Assembly: GCA_958496175.1 (NCBI GenBank)
Contig: OY292280.1
Location: 13,020,001 to 13,084,000 of the forward strand
Direction: 5' to 3'
DNA from: Sisyra terminalis
Lineage: Eukaryota; Arthropoda; Insecta; Neuroptera; Sisyridae
DNA: 64,000 bases
Part shown: piece after piece, positions 1 to 9,961 of the stretch
How the letters are laid out: every line of letters begins with the position of its first letter
Numbering within the stretch: the stretch's first letter is position 1
Made by a program: the position numbers and the translations under genes
Notes under the pieces: model-generated
Seen by the model: the letters and a program-made list of their open reading frames with translations, nothing else
Databases searched by the model: none
Told to the model about the DNA's origin: nothing

Positions 1-441
1 CAATGAAATGGGATTCCTTCTAATATTAAAAATTCTAGACCCTTAATTTTTGATATCTTAACTGGAGTATTTTGATAACTTTTTACTGTTTTAAGTCATA
101 ATTAAGACCGACTTTATTGAACAAAACGACATTTTTTTTATGTTTAAATCCTGATTGATTTATGGATTATTTGGTTATCGATAGGTATACCTACCGTAGG
201 AATACGCAATTGAACATACTCTTTTTAAATATTTATAAATATTTTTTGGAAATTAATTGATCATTACATACAAATATTTTATTCTAAGCAACAGTTTATT
301 AAATGTATCTTTTTAAAGTTGACAAAATAGTGTTTTCAGGTATGATTATGTTTTTCGTAAAAGAAATAAGAAAAATTAAAATTTTCATTTACCACTACAA
401 ATAGCAAATTTAAAAAGGAAATATAATCTACACCTACGTTA
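1..441. other. AT-rich non-coding DNA
   Basis: No reading frame with recognisable coding character, no RNA gene and no clear repeat boundary were found. If the Helitron-like end at 442-469 is real, some of this stretch is probably the body of that element, but I could not recognise its 5' end. Confidence 0.5.
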
Positions 442-469
442 CGCAGACGAAGTCGCGGGAATCAGCTAG
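442..469 (+). mobile_element. Probable Helitron-type 3' terminus
   Basis: A short GC-rich hairpin (CGCAGAC, loop GAA, GTCGCG; 442-457) lies nine bases before CTAG (466-469), which is followed by T. A small hairpin just upstream of a terminal CTRR, with insertion 5' of a T, is the standard architecture of Helitron 3' ends. From memory, a very similar GACGAAGTCGCGGG...CAGCTAGT ending recurs in insect Helitron-like repeats. No Rep/helicase coding sequence is visible, so this would be a non-autonomous copy. The 5' end is not defined. Confidence 0.4.
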
Positions 470-931
470 TATAATAATAATAATATAATACTACACTACT
501 AAATTACTTTTCACAAACGAAACTGATTCTTTCACAAACGATTTTCGATCGATTGGCAATGTTCCATAGACTCTAGCGTCAATAAAAACTTGTAAACCGT
601 AGTTATAAAACAACGATAAATAACAATTCAAAATTTTGAATCCTTGAAAAAGGATACACCATTTAAAACCTTTTAATATAATTCCTGTATTTTTATTTCT
701 TCAAACAAATTACAAATGAACTTATACCACTATCAAAATAAACGGTTAATATAAGCAATAAAAAATGGAGAAGGTTTTTTTTTGGTAGTAATATCAATAA
801 AATGCGTTTACGGATCATTTTATTTAGAGTAAAATTAGGAACTGTGTACCACTTAAGAGATTATACATAATACTGTTACAATAAATCAGACTATTGTTAT
901 ATTTTTCTTATAAATAATTTTACAAAAATGC
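470..931. other. AT-rich non-coding DNA
   Basis: Starts with a short ATA/ATAATA simple repeat (about 470-490). Nothing else recognisable: no open frame, RNA gene or defined repeat. Confidence 0.5.
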
Positions 932-1014
932 ATCGGTCAATCGAATTTGCCGTTTCGGTTGCGACAAAAAATCGACCGATTCAGCAAAACAGAACATCAT
1001 AATGTTCTGTTTTG
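932..1014. repeat. Hairpin plus 13-bp palindrome at the edge of the motif array
   Basis: ATCGGTC (932-938) is inverted as GACCGAT (974-980). Directly after it, CAAAACAGAACAT (985-997) and ATGTTCTGTTTTG (1002-1014) form a perfect 13-bp inverted pair with a 4-bp loop. The second palindrome consists of the two orientations of the core motif used throughout the array at 1030-2405, placed back to back. It marks the left boundary of that array. Confidence 0.7.
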
Positions 1015-1029
1015 TCAAATTGCCAAGAC

Positions 1030-2405
1030 TATAGCTGAACAAAACATGTAAGTGAAATCGATATTATACTATATAAATATGATATGTTCTCTTTTGCCAC
1101 TCGACTTTTACTACAGCCAAATATTTACCAAACCAGAACTTCAAATCTATAACTTTTAATGCCAACCAAAAGTGGTGTGACAGTATATAAATATGATTTG
1201 TTCTGTTTAGTAACATGCTGAACAAAACAGAACATATGTAGAGTTTGAAACGTGTAAATGAAATCAATATTAACCCATAAAAATGTGATATGTTCTGTTT
1301 TGTTATACAATTTTGGTCACAGCGAAATAATTTCGTGGAAAGCACTAAGAATTTCAAGTTAGCATCTAAAAGTCGACATAAATTATATAAATACGATATG
1401 TTTTGTTTTGGCACATAGTTTTTAACCCTATTCGGACAAAACAGAACACATATAAAGTTTCAATTATCCAAGTGAAATTAACATTAAACTATATAAATGT
1501 GATATGTTCTGTTTTGTTATTCAATTTTAGTCACAGCGAAATAATTTCGTTGAGAGCACCTAATCTAGAAATTTAAAACTTCAAAATACACAACTGAAAC
1601 CGGCTTAAATGTATATAAATATGATATGTTCTATTTTGTCACATAGTTTTTACCGTACTCGGACAAAACAGAACACATGTAAAGTTTGAAATATACAAAT
1701 GAAATAGATATTAAAGTATATAAATGGAATATGTTCTGTTTTGTCTACCAACTTTTATCACAGAGAAGCGAAATAATTAATCTTAAAGCACCAGATTAAG
1801 AACTTAAAGTACGTAACTGTAACCGACTTAAAACTATATAACTATGATACGTTCTGTTTTGGCACATAGTATCGTAGTCGAACAAAACAGATCATATGTT
1901 GAATTTTAAACATGCAGGTGAAATCGACATTTAACTATATAAACATGGTATGTTCTATTTTGTTATCCAATTTTTATCATTGTGAAATAATTTTTCAGGC
2001 CAGAACTTTAAATCGGCTTAAAACTATATAAGTATGATATGTTTTGTTTGGTCAAATAGCTTTCACCATAGTCGGACAAAACAGAACATATGTAGAAAAA
2101 TTTTGATTTGCAAGGGAAATCAGCATTAAACTATATAAATGTGATATGTTTTGTTTTGCTACCCAACTTTTATCAAGGCTTGAACTTCAAATTTTGAACA
2201 TAAGGTTTACAACTGAAACCGGCTTAAAACTAAATAAATGTTATATGTTCTGTTTTGTCTCCTGACTTTTATTACAGTTAAATATTTAATAGACCAAAAC
2301 AAGCATATCTATAATTTAGAGCATCAACCGAAAGTGGTGTGAAAGTATATAAATACGATTTGTTCTGTTTAGAAACATTCTGGACAAAACAGAACATATG
2401 AGGTA
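1030..2405. repeat. ~215-bp tandem repeat with TGTTCTGTTTTG motif, left array
   Basis: The motif TGTTCTGTTTTG or close variants recurs at about 1085, 1197, 1291, 1399, 1505, 1627, 1732, 1850, 1951, 2040, 2148, 2246 and 2361, usually preceded by a TATATAAATATGATA-like stretch. The inverse (GGACAAAACAGAACA) occurs at about 1222, 1435, 1662, 1881, 2075 and 2382. Two forward motifs plus one inverse give a compound unit of about 215 bp, roughly six copies, moderately diverged. Positions 1663-2095 are nearly identical, in the same orientation, to 8568-9000. The array abuts the 3' end of the minus-strand gene at 2424, so its transcript could run into the repeat. The small open frames here are products of the repetition, not genes. 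Confidence 0.85.
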
Positions 2406-2423
2406 GAAATGTGAAGTTAGTTT

Positions 2424-5400
2424 TTAGTTACAAATATTTGTGGGTTTATCTTCGGGTGTTTTAACAGTCAGCGATTTGTAGAAGAGATGATAAGTTTTAG
2501 GGATATGACCACCATTTACTAGTGACATTAGGGCACGTAGTTTTTCGCGTGAGATACCTGTAGGTTTGTGGTATGCCGGTTTTTCCTTCCAGGCATTCAT
2601 TTCGCGTCGGAATGCTTCGATGGGAATTTCCGGGAAAATTTTATATTCGCTGAAAATATTGATCATTTTGAAAGTGGATTGCAGATATGTGGTTTTGTAG
2701 TGGAACATGTATGGTTCATATCTGTTGATTTTGAGTACTTTGACGTCATCAAAGTTAAATTGTCTATTGTCAGCGGTGAAAAGTTCTCCGAGTCCCCGAG
2801 TCAAGCTTTCGAAGTCGATGAAATCGTCGAAGATGAATTCTTTGACTTGGTAGAGTGGCGAAAATTTTTTGGCACTTCTCATCAGTTGGATGTACTGCAC
2901 AGGTACATAAATGGGTCCCGCTTTTTTGGCCCGTTTAATTTGGTAGTTAATTACAGAATGTACAGTATCTGCTGCAATATTCGGGTGACCTGCCACTAGT
3001 AACTTGTGGGTGATGTGGGTAATGTTTCGAAATTTGTACAGAGAATACATGTACATGGCGGATAGTACTTTGTTTTCTTTCGGACCTGCGCAGTTGTCTG
3101 TGTAGAACACAAATTCAATTGTTTCACTGGCCCGTTGTTCTGCTGTTTCTTTTATGAAGAAATAAACGCATGACGCTATTTCATTGGCTCCTATATCCGC
3201 TTCGTTTTCATTCCACACATGGCATATACTTTCTTTTGTTTTTAGATTAAAAATCGTGAAGTTATAAGTAGCCAATTTTGACTTGTAATAAAATGAAGGC
3301 ACATCCCCATTTGGGGTTGGCAACACTGCTTGTCGATCAAAAACACAAACGATCGCCTTTGAAGTGACCTTTTTTTCGTTGTTTTCTTCTTGACTGCAAA
3401 TTTCCACTTCTTGTTTATGGAAACGATATGATTCGCTTATAGCTTCTCGCTCAGTAACGTTTGCTTCTAAGTACTGGGTGCACAGTCCACATGGATCTTT
3501 CAAAGGGGAAAAGAACATCAAATTTTCGTGAAAAATCCTCAAAAAAAGGGACAAATTTCCACACGGTTTGCCAGCCTGAATGCATTTGTACACATAATCT
3601 TGATAAATATCAGCGATCTGTTTCTCCTCGATAAACTTGGTGGGTACCTTTTCTCGAAGGTGATGGTTCTCGATTTTTGGAATCAATGCCAGATGATCTT
3701 TGATATCCTTTTTTATGGCACCATCCACTCGTTGTTGTTTCCCGTGTTTTCCGCGTTTATCCGGCTGAACAAATCCAGTAGGGGTCACCTTTTGTCTGGC
3801 AGTTCTAACCACTGTTCCATTGGTATCCAAAGTGGCCAAAAAGAACACTTTGCACACTCTGATTTCTCGGTGTTTCTTTCTAAAATAGTATTCCAAATTC
3901 AATCCTCGAACTTTCTCCAAATTCTTTCTTTGGTTCGGTTGTCGAGCAATTTCCTTAATGTGGCGCATTATAAACTTCCGTTGCTCATCTATCGACCCCA
4001 GTTGCCAAAATTTGTTCAGTATTTCCTGGCGCTCTTCTTGACTAAATTTCAGGGAACACTGAAACTTACACTTTTCGCTACAGGTTGGCTTAAGACATCT
4101 GACATACATAAAACAATTTCTAGAAGAACAGTATTCCCGTCTCAAGTTTCTCATTTTTTTCGTCTTCAATCCATCAGGATCACCTTTTCTCTTCTTTTCT
4201 TGCGAATCCTGACTTGGCAATTGGTCCGATATTTCCTCCAAACCAGCATCTACGAGATCCATGCCACCTCCAACCTTGGGATCTGGGCTTTTCGATGATC
4301 CTGGAATCTCGACTAGGGAACCCATCTGGTCGGTGTTTTCAACGTAAGTGGGAAACTCCTCGATTCTGCCAACATTTTCAGCGATGCCCAGAGATAAACT
4401 GCCATCATTTCGGGGTAGCTTTACTTCAGAAAAGAAAAATTTCCGATTTTCCCCATTTCCAGACTTATTCTGATCCTCTTGGCTTTCAAATAAGCCTTTT
4501 CCTTTTTCACTTCTAATAGATTCTACTTCTCGGCTGTCCTTTTTCAACAAAGCATTCCTAAGAATTGAGGTCTCCTTTGTCACCTAAAAAAATATATATT
4601 TCTTAGTATTCCAGTGGGAAAGCCTAACGTTGAAATTAAAAATCATAGCCTAATTCCTAATTGGATCCACAGTGGGAATTCACAACGAGGAAGTAAAAAA
4701 ATATTGTCAGTTTTTCCCGATTGGGTCCATTGTGGGGGCCTAGTGAGTATACCTAATATGAAAGTTAAAAATTATTGTCAATTTTTGTTTATTGGGTGCT
4801 ACGTGAGACCACAGTGGTCCAAAAGGTTTTGTATGAAGTAAGCTTTGAATAAAGCCTGCTGGGGAATTAAAAAGTTTTCTAATCCGCTGTATAAGCTCTA
4901 AGTAGGTACTTTATTTACGTTAAGGTGGGGTATTCAGTTGGTAGACACCTTATACGAATTCGACATTGGAAGATTTCCCCTACCTTAGATCCACTCAAAA
5001 AAAAACCTATGTTGTCAATTATAAGTGTTTTATATAGTTGGTACTGAAATACCATAGTCGTAAAGGTACCTAGTATTCACTTATTCACCTATTATAGTAC
5101 GCTTTAGTCCCAATAAAGGATTACTAAAGACATTACAACAGTGGGAGCTACTTAAATCGCGTAACCAGTGGATTACAAAACAATCCCCTCACTATAAATA
5201 TTGAATCATGAAGTTATCTGGAAGGACATTTAGAATACTATCCTCCAACTAGGATCACTAGAACTATTGTTAAAAACGGGAAAATATCCTATGCTACCAA
5301 AATACAATCCGTAAAAAAAACCTTATGAAATTGCAAATTGGGACTTGGGAGAATTCGTATATTTCGGAATAGGAAACAATTAATTTGGCAAAAATTATTG

Positions 5401-5545
5401 GGATTGGCCAATTGGGTCCCGCAATGAATTGCTTTACGTTTCAAACTGAAGTCCCGATAGGGCAATTCAATAAAAACATGAAAAACGTATGAAAAATATA
5501 AAAATCGGTAAAGAAGGTACTCACTGTGCTAGAAGAAGACATCAT
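2424..5545 (-). CDS. DUF7869-type protein, probable transposase-derived, two exons
   Basis: Coding exons are complement(5525..5545) and complement(2424..4583), giving 726 aa. The long exon opens with GTG right after a T-rich acceptor ending AG, so it is not the true start. Upstream on the same strand, ATGATGTCTTCTTCTAGCACA (5545-5525) ends in phase at a GTGAGTACC donor and splices in frame, adding MMSSSST. The intron is 941 bp. Residues ~137-157 form a basic, NLS-like patch. Six cysteines at ~159-183 look like a zinc-binding cluster, followed by FSQEERQEILNKFW, familiar from arthropod members of this family. The C-terminal half has the DUF7869 signature: VFDRQ (Asp ~423), GANEIASC, FYTDNCAG (Asp ~503), ITHK, and GHPNIAADTVHS (Asp ~546). 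The three acidic positions suggest an RNase H-like fold; that is inference. The family is multicopy in insects and of unproven function, so a transposon gene is likelier than a host gene. The frame is intact, and tandem repeats flank the locus. Confidence 0.75.
4610..4815. repeat. Three diverged ~62-75-bp tandem repeats inside the intron
   Basis: Three successive units carry the pattern GTGGGaa/gg..., (G)AAATTAAAAAT or AAGTTAAAAATTATTG, then ATTGGRTCCAC/ATTGGGTCCAT/ATTGGGTGCTAC. They lie within the 941-bp intron of the minus-strand gene. They are diverged, and unit boundaries are approximate. Confidence 0.5.
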
Positions 5546-6583
5546 CGGGAAGGCTTTTCTAGGCGAATTCTGGATGTTGATGTTGAAACCACCTCACCAC
5601 CTACTCCCACTTCAATAAGGCACTTGGAACTTTAAAGACAAATCTCTGACACTTTAGCTGCCACTTTTAGGTGACACTTTTTGGGTAACTTTGAAACCTG
5701 TAATAGGTCGTGACGAATTGATGTAAGCGTCCTCTATGTGTTCGAATTTTAGTTAATAATCCAATTTGAAACTATGAATTTTGATAAACGATAATAACAC
5801 TACGAAGGTTCGCACCAACTTGACCCATATCCATAATGGGTCAATCTGCGGGGATCAGGTCTTTATATACCCAATCCCTCCCATTCTCCCCAAACCCTTG
5901 CAAATATTTGACGTCATTTCGATTACATATATTTTCATTTTTCTTGTTAAAAAATTTACATTGTTTTTACTATTTAAGAGATAACGGTTGTATAGTCTAC
6001 ACAAATTGCTAAATTTATATAAACATTGATCGTTAATCGATTACTGAGAAATTATTGACGCCAGTATGCGGAGAATTGATAAACTATTCGATTAGGAAAC
6101 CATATATCAGCGATTTGATATTGATTTTTTATAATATAAACAATCAAACATGCTTTTTAAAAATGCTAAATTACAAAAATATAAAAACATAAGAAGTTTT
6201 ACAAAATAAACAAAACTTATTAAACATAACAACATCGATTTAATAAATGAACAAAATTCATCTTTTGTTTATTTTTTTTTTCATAATTGCTTTATGAATA
6301 TTCTTGCCTTATTTTCTAGAAATACAAATTCCTGAAATATGAACTAGTTGTTCAATTTTTTTCCATAATTTATTCTAATACCAAAATTGCATGTTTTATA
6401 TCAACTTCGATAATAATGCGTTTTTAATACTTACCCAGGGTACCCGTCCGGGTACCCAACTCGAATATATTTTCGTGCAAGTTTTTGTATTCTAAGTAAG
6501 ACCTCTAAAACATTAATGCAATCACTAGGTAATTCAATTATCACCAACATAAACCCGCAACTTCATTTGCGTGACATACTAAT
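5546..6583. other. 5' flank of the minus-strand gene; AT-rich spacer
   Basis: The first ~100 bp beyond 5545 are probably 5' untranslated sequence of the minus-strand gene. I cannot place a convincing TATA box or transcription start. The rest (5,700-6,583) is AT-rich with no credible open frame or RNA gene. Confidence 0.45.
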
Positions 6584-6591
6584 ATGAGGAC
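6584..6591. repeat. 8-bp target-site duplication, left copy
   Basis: ATGAGGAC immediately outside the left terminus of the foldback element; matches 7413-7420 exactly. Confidence 0.9.
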
Positions 6592-7412
6592 TAGGGTGTT
6601 TTTTTTTTGGGACTATTTTTTTTTTGCTCCCATGCCGAAATTTTGTGGGAAATACTTCAAAAAAAAATCCCTGAAAGTTTGAGCTCTTAATATTAATATT
6701 AAGTACTCGCTCACAGCGTGTGAATATTTTCCATTTAAAATACACGTAAACTTTGATTTTTTTTTTTAAATTTTTATAGCTCAGCGACATTTTATGGTAT
6801 TGCCTCGCTCAAAGTCGGGATTTTTTTAGAATTGTATGCTCTACAAAAGTGCCAATTGCGGCAAAATCGTAATTTACACGGGCGAGGTAGTACGGGTCAC
6901 TAAACCTAGATTTTTCATAGATTTCTCGTTTTTCTCTCAGTAACTCATCAATTACAAGACTTACAGAAAAAATGTAAGTGTCAAATTTATAGGAAATTTA
7001 ATTTTCTACAAAAAAGTTTCAGAAAACCAAATTGCTAAGATCGATATTTCTCGAGATATTGAGCCTTGAATTTCTCTTACTATAAAATTTTAGGGGTTAT
7101 TGAGTAAAATTTAAGAAAATATTGATTTTTTATTCCTTATTAAAAATAGGCACTTTTGTAGAGCATACAATTGTAAAAAAATCGCAACTTTGAGCGAGGC
7201 GATACCATAAAATGTCGCTGAGCTATAAAAATTGAAAAAAAAAATCAAAGTTTTTGTGTATTTTAAATGGAAAATATTCACACGCTGTGAGCGAGTACTT
7301 AATATTAATATTAAGAGCTCAAACTTTCAGGAATTTTTTTTTGAAGTATTTCCCACAAAATTTCGGCATGGGAGCGAAAAAAAATGATAGTCCCAAAAAA
7401 AAAAACACCCTA
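6592..7412. mobile_element. hAT-type non-autonomous foldback element (821 bp)
   Basis: The element begins TAGGGTGT and ends ACACCCTA. It is flanked on both sides by the 8-bp direct repeat ATGAGGAC (6584-6591 and 7413-7420), a target-site duplication. The ends are long inverted repeats: 6592-6853 pairs with 7149-7412, about 262 bp per arm, with few mismatches and small length differences in A/T runs. The central ~295 bp (6854-7148) is unique. An 8-bp duplication and TAGGG termini (fits YARNG) are hallmarks of the hAT superfamily. No transposase is encoded; the two short opposing open frames in the arms mirror each other because of the palindrome. Near-identity of the arms and an intact duplication suggest fairly recent insertion or arm homogenisation. 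Confidence 0.9.
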
Positions 7413-7420
7413 ATGAGGAC
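7413..7420. repeat. 8-bp target-site duplication, right copy
   Basis: ATGAGGAC immediately outside the right terminus of the foldback element; matches 6584-6591 exactly. Confidence 0.9.
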
Positions 7421-8175
7421 GCAATTTTCTATGCTCTGTTTTTATCAAAAAAAAGTGTATATTGTAAAAATTACTAAGTTCAATTTAAAAAAAATGTAAC
7501 AATTATTTTTTATTAATAGAAAAAAAAACATTTTAATTATATCTCACCCGATTATAAGAGATGGATTTCTTTCACTCCTCAGTTATATGTAACGGAAATC
7601 ATCCCTTAATTTTCTTCTGGAATAAACTCTATAATATATATTGAACCTATTATTAAGTGATACAATTAGTACTACCTATCAACGAAATTTCATCAAAATT
7701 GGTTCAGCTATTTTTGAGCTAAAATACAAAGAGATGAAAATTCAAAAAAAAATGATCCATACCATTTATTTATTTATTTTATTCAAAAGTCTGATCGAAA
7801 TTTACAATTTACATGCAAATGTTAAAATTTGAATTATTATTAAAGATATAAATGATAGAGAATTCAATATTGACCAAATGTACAATGTTTAAATGTGTAA
7901 AGCATAATTGGGAAAAAATATGTCAATATTTTATAAAAGCATGGGTTCAAGTAGCTTTTGTACAAACCACTAACCAACGTCTCATTTTTTACTCAATTTT
8001 TTTTTTATATTTTTAATTGGCTCAATTTATGACATGAATGTTTCCATTAAATAAAATCATTGCTGTTATTAATTAACAATTAAACAACATTAAGGGATGT
8101 TTTAATTTTCACTCTTATACTATTGATTTAATTACTAAATCGAAAAAACCATAAAAAACATACAACTTCCATGAA
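7421..8175. other. AT-rich spacer
   Basis: Poly-A and poly-T runs. The short open frames here have low-complexity composition and no family resemblance. The phrase TTTCATCAAAATTGGTTCAG (7688-7707) resembles sequence common at decayed insect repeat fragments, but no boundaries are visible. Confidence 0.4.
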
Positions 8176-8560
8176 ACGGCGAAAAATCAAATATCGTAAA
8201 GCCAATAGGCAATAAAGTTGCGTAAATTGTAACTACAGTGCTTTGAGGGTGACAAAAAGTAAGCAATAGTATCGCATTACTTTCCAAGGCTGTATGGCAG
8301 TGATTATCAAACTTTAACTGTTCGCGAACACATACAAAAATCAAGCCCGGTTTTTGGAACCCCTTTAACCTCTTTTAATTCAAACACGGCGAAAAATCAA
8401 ATATGGAGTAGCTATTAGACAATAAAGTCGCGAAAATTATAGCTACAGTGCTTTGAGGATGACAAAAAGTAATAATAGTATCGCATTATTTTACAAGGCT
8501 GTTAAGCAGTGTTTCTTAAACTTTTTAGTCTGCGAAAACCTACAAAAATCAAGCAAGATT
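8176..8560 (+). repeat. Tandem duplication (~175 bp, offset 210 bp) with hAT-like end
   Basis: 8176-8350 and 8386-8560 are two diverged direct copies. Both start ACGGCGAAAAATCAAATAT, share CTACAGTGCTTTGAGG and GACAAAAAGTAA, and end TACAAAAATCAAGC. Late in each copy is a CAGTG(A/T)TT(A/C)T(C/T)AAACTTT stretch followed by a YGCGAA(A/C)AC segment. That resembles the CAGTGGTTCTCAAACTTTTT terminus of many animal hAT elements. No second terminus or target duplication was found, so this is best seen as duplicated relics. Confidence 0.6.
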
Positions 8561-8565
8561 TAGCT

Positions 8566-9085
8566 ACAAAACAGAACACATGTAAAGTTTGAAGTATACA
8601 AGTGAAATAGATATTAAACTATATATATATATATAGAATACGTTCTGTTTTGTCTCCCAACTTTTATCACAGTGAAGCGAAATACTTAATCTAAAAGCAC
8701 CAGATTAAGAACTTAAAGTACACAACTGTAACCGACTTAAAACTATATAACTATGATATGTTCTATTTTGGCACATAGTATCGTAGTCGAACAAAACAGA
8801 TCATATGTTGAATTTTAAACATGCAGGTGAAATCGACATTTAACTATATAAACATGGTATGTTCTGTTTTGTTATCCAATTTTTATCACTGTGAAATAAT
8901 TTTTCAGGCCAGAACTTTAAATCGGCTTAAAACTATATAAATATGATATGTTTTGTTTGGTCAAATAGCTTTCACCATAGTCGGACAAAACAGAACATAT
9001 GTTGAATTTTAAACATGCAGATGAAATTGACATTTAACTATATAAAGACTAACCAAAAGTGATGTACAAGTATATAAATATGATT
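8566..9085. repeat. TGTTCTGTTTTG tandem repeat, right array
   Basis: Same orientation and same internal order of sub-units as the left array. 8568-9000 aligns almost base for base with 1663-2095, including the distinctive variants CATAGTATCGTAGTCG and TTTCAGGCCAGAAC. It ends with an AACCAAAAGTGATGT block, also seen near 1165 and 2328. The two arrays therefore bracket the DUF7869-type gene and the foldback element as direct repeats about 6.5 kb apart. Confidence 0.85.
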
Positions 9086-9961
9086 ATACTAGTTATATCA
9101 TATTTTTGTTATCACAAACTACTGATGTGCCATTTCGGACTACTGGATGATGCTATTGCAGTAGATTAAAAATGTCAAATAAGTATAACTTCTCAAGTGC
9201 GTATATTAGTACACCGTTTTTTTGGGAGCTACTGAAAATTCAAAGTATCTTTGGATACTTTTTTAAAAAAAGTATCCAAATATCTGGATAGTATAGAAAC
9301 TAGTAATAGATTATGGGAACAAGTTTCGCGAGTATTTTAGTAAGAAAAAGAATGAATTTAGCCGGATGGTTGGTTGGAATAGGTGGTGCAGATGTTGGTC
9401 ATTGTGAAACTGTTATTATTGGAATTTAGATTTTGTTTTCAGTTTCGAACTGAAGCTGAACTATGAAGCTTAGCAGTTGATAAGTTTATTTGCCAATATA
9501 ATTCATATCTCGTCGAGTTGTGTATCGACGATGTTAGCATTGTAACCGGCTGTTCGGATGCTTCGTCAACTTTTTAGCCAAGTGATTCAGGGTTTGAGTG
9601 GGTGGTGTGGCGAAGATGGAACATAGAACAGACACCAGTGGGAACAGGGATAGAGAAGGTGACGCCTGATATATATAGGAGAACGGATAGTCGGGAAAAG
9701 CGACGAGGACGAAGTCGCATTATGAATGGGAAGCACGACGTCCTGTGCTACTACGTGTCCTGAATTCACTTAAGAGTTTTCTGTATGGCAAATGAAAATA
9801 CGCCCGACTTATCAAACACCCCATCTCCTTTCCACCCCACAACCGCTCAGCTGTCGTCTCTCTTTTAATACTTTAACGGAATTCACTGTTTAATAAGAAC
9901 GCGATCGCTACCAAATTCCCCACTTACCATCTACTAACTTTGTAAAAAATTGATTTTTCAG
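9086..9961 (+). other. Upstream intron of trachealess (part)
   Basis: Non-coding sequence ending in the acceptor TTGATTTTTCAG (9950-9961). It contains a perfect palindrome at 9250-9280. A less AT-rich stretch at about 9,540-9,780 includes an ACGTG core (9753-9757). I searched for the preceding PAS-A exon, which should end in a phrase like SETVS..LGLSQ, and did not find it. The intron probably extends left through the repeat region, or the exon lies outside the window. Confidence 0.5.
9250..9280. repeat. Perfect palindrome, 15-bp arms
   Basis: TTTGGATACTTTTTT is followed after one base by its reverse complement AAAAAAGTATCCAAA. Related half-sites AAAGTATC and GGATAGTATAG lie on each side. Confidence 0.75.

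Noticed and set aside
1064..1414. 116-codon minus-strand frame
   Set aside because: It lies within the motif array and its peptide repeats KQNISY/KQNISH-like words from the DNA repeat.
2568..4516. Plus-strand frames of 100-256 codons
   Set aside because: They lie antisense to the DUF7869-type exon and have no domain resemblance; shadows of the real gene.
6563..7499. Two opposing reading frames of 75 and 81 codons
   Set aside because: They are mirror images created by the inverted arms of the foldback element, rich in lysine runs from poly-A, and not likely genes.
1663..9000. LTR retrotransposon with the two ~430-bp direct repeats as LTRs
   Set aside because: The repeats are parts of tandem arrays, lack TG...CA ends, primer-binding site and polypurine tract, and no gag-pol is encoded between them.
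9690..9712. Second Helitron-type hairpin (GCGAC...GTCGC)
   Set aside because: No CTRR terminus follows at the right distance.
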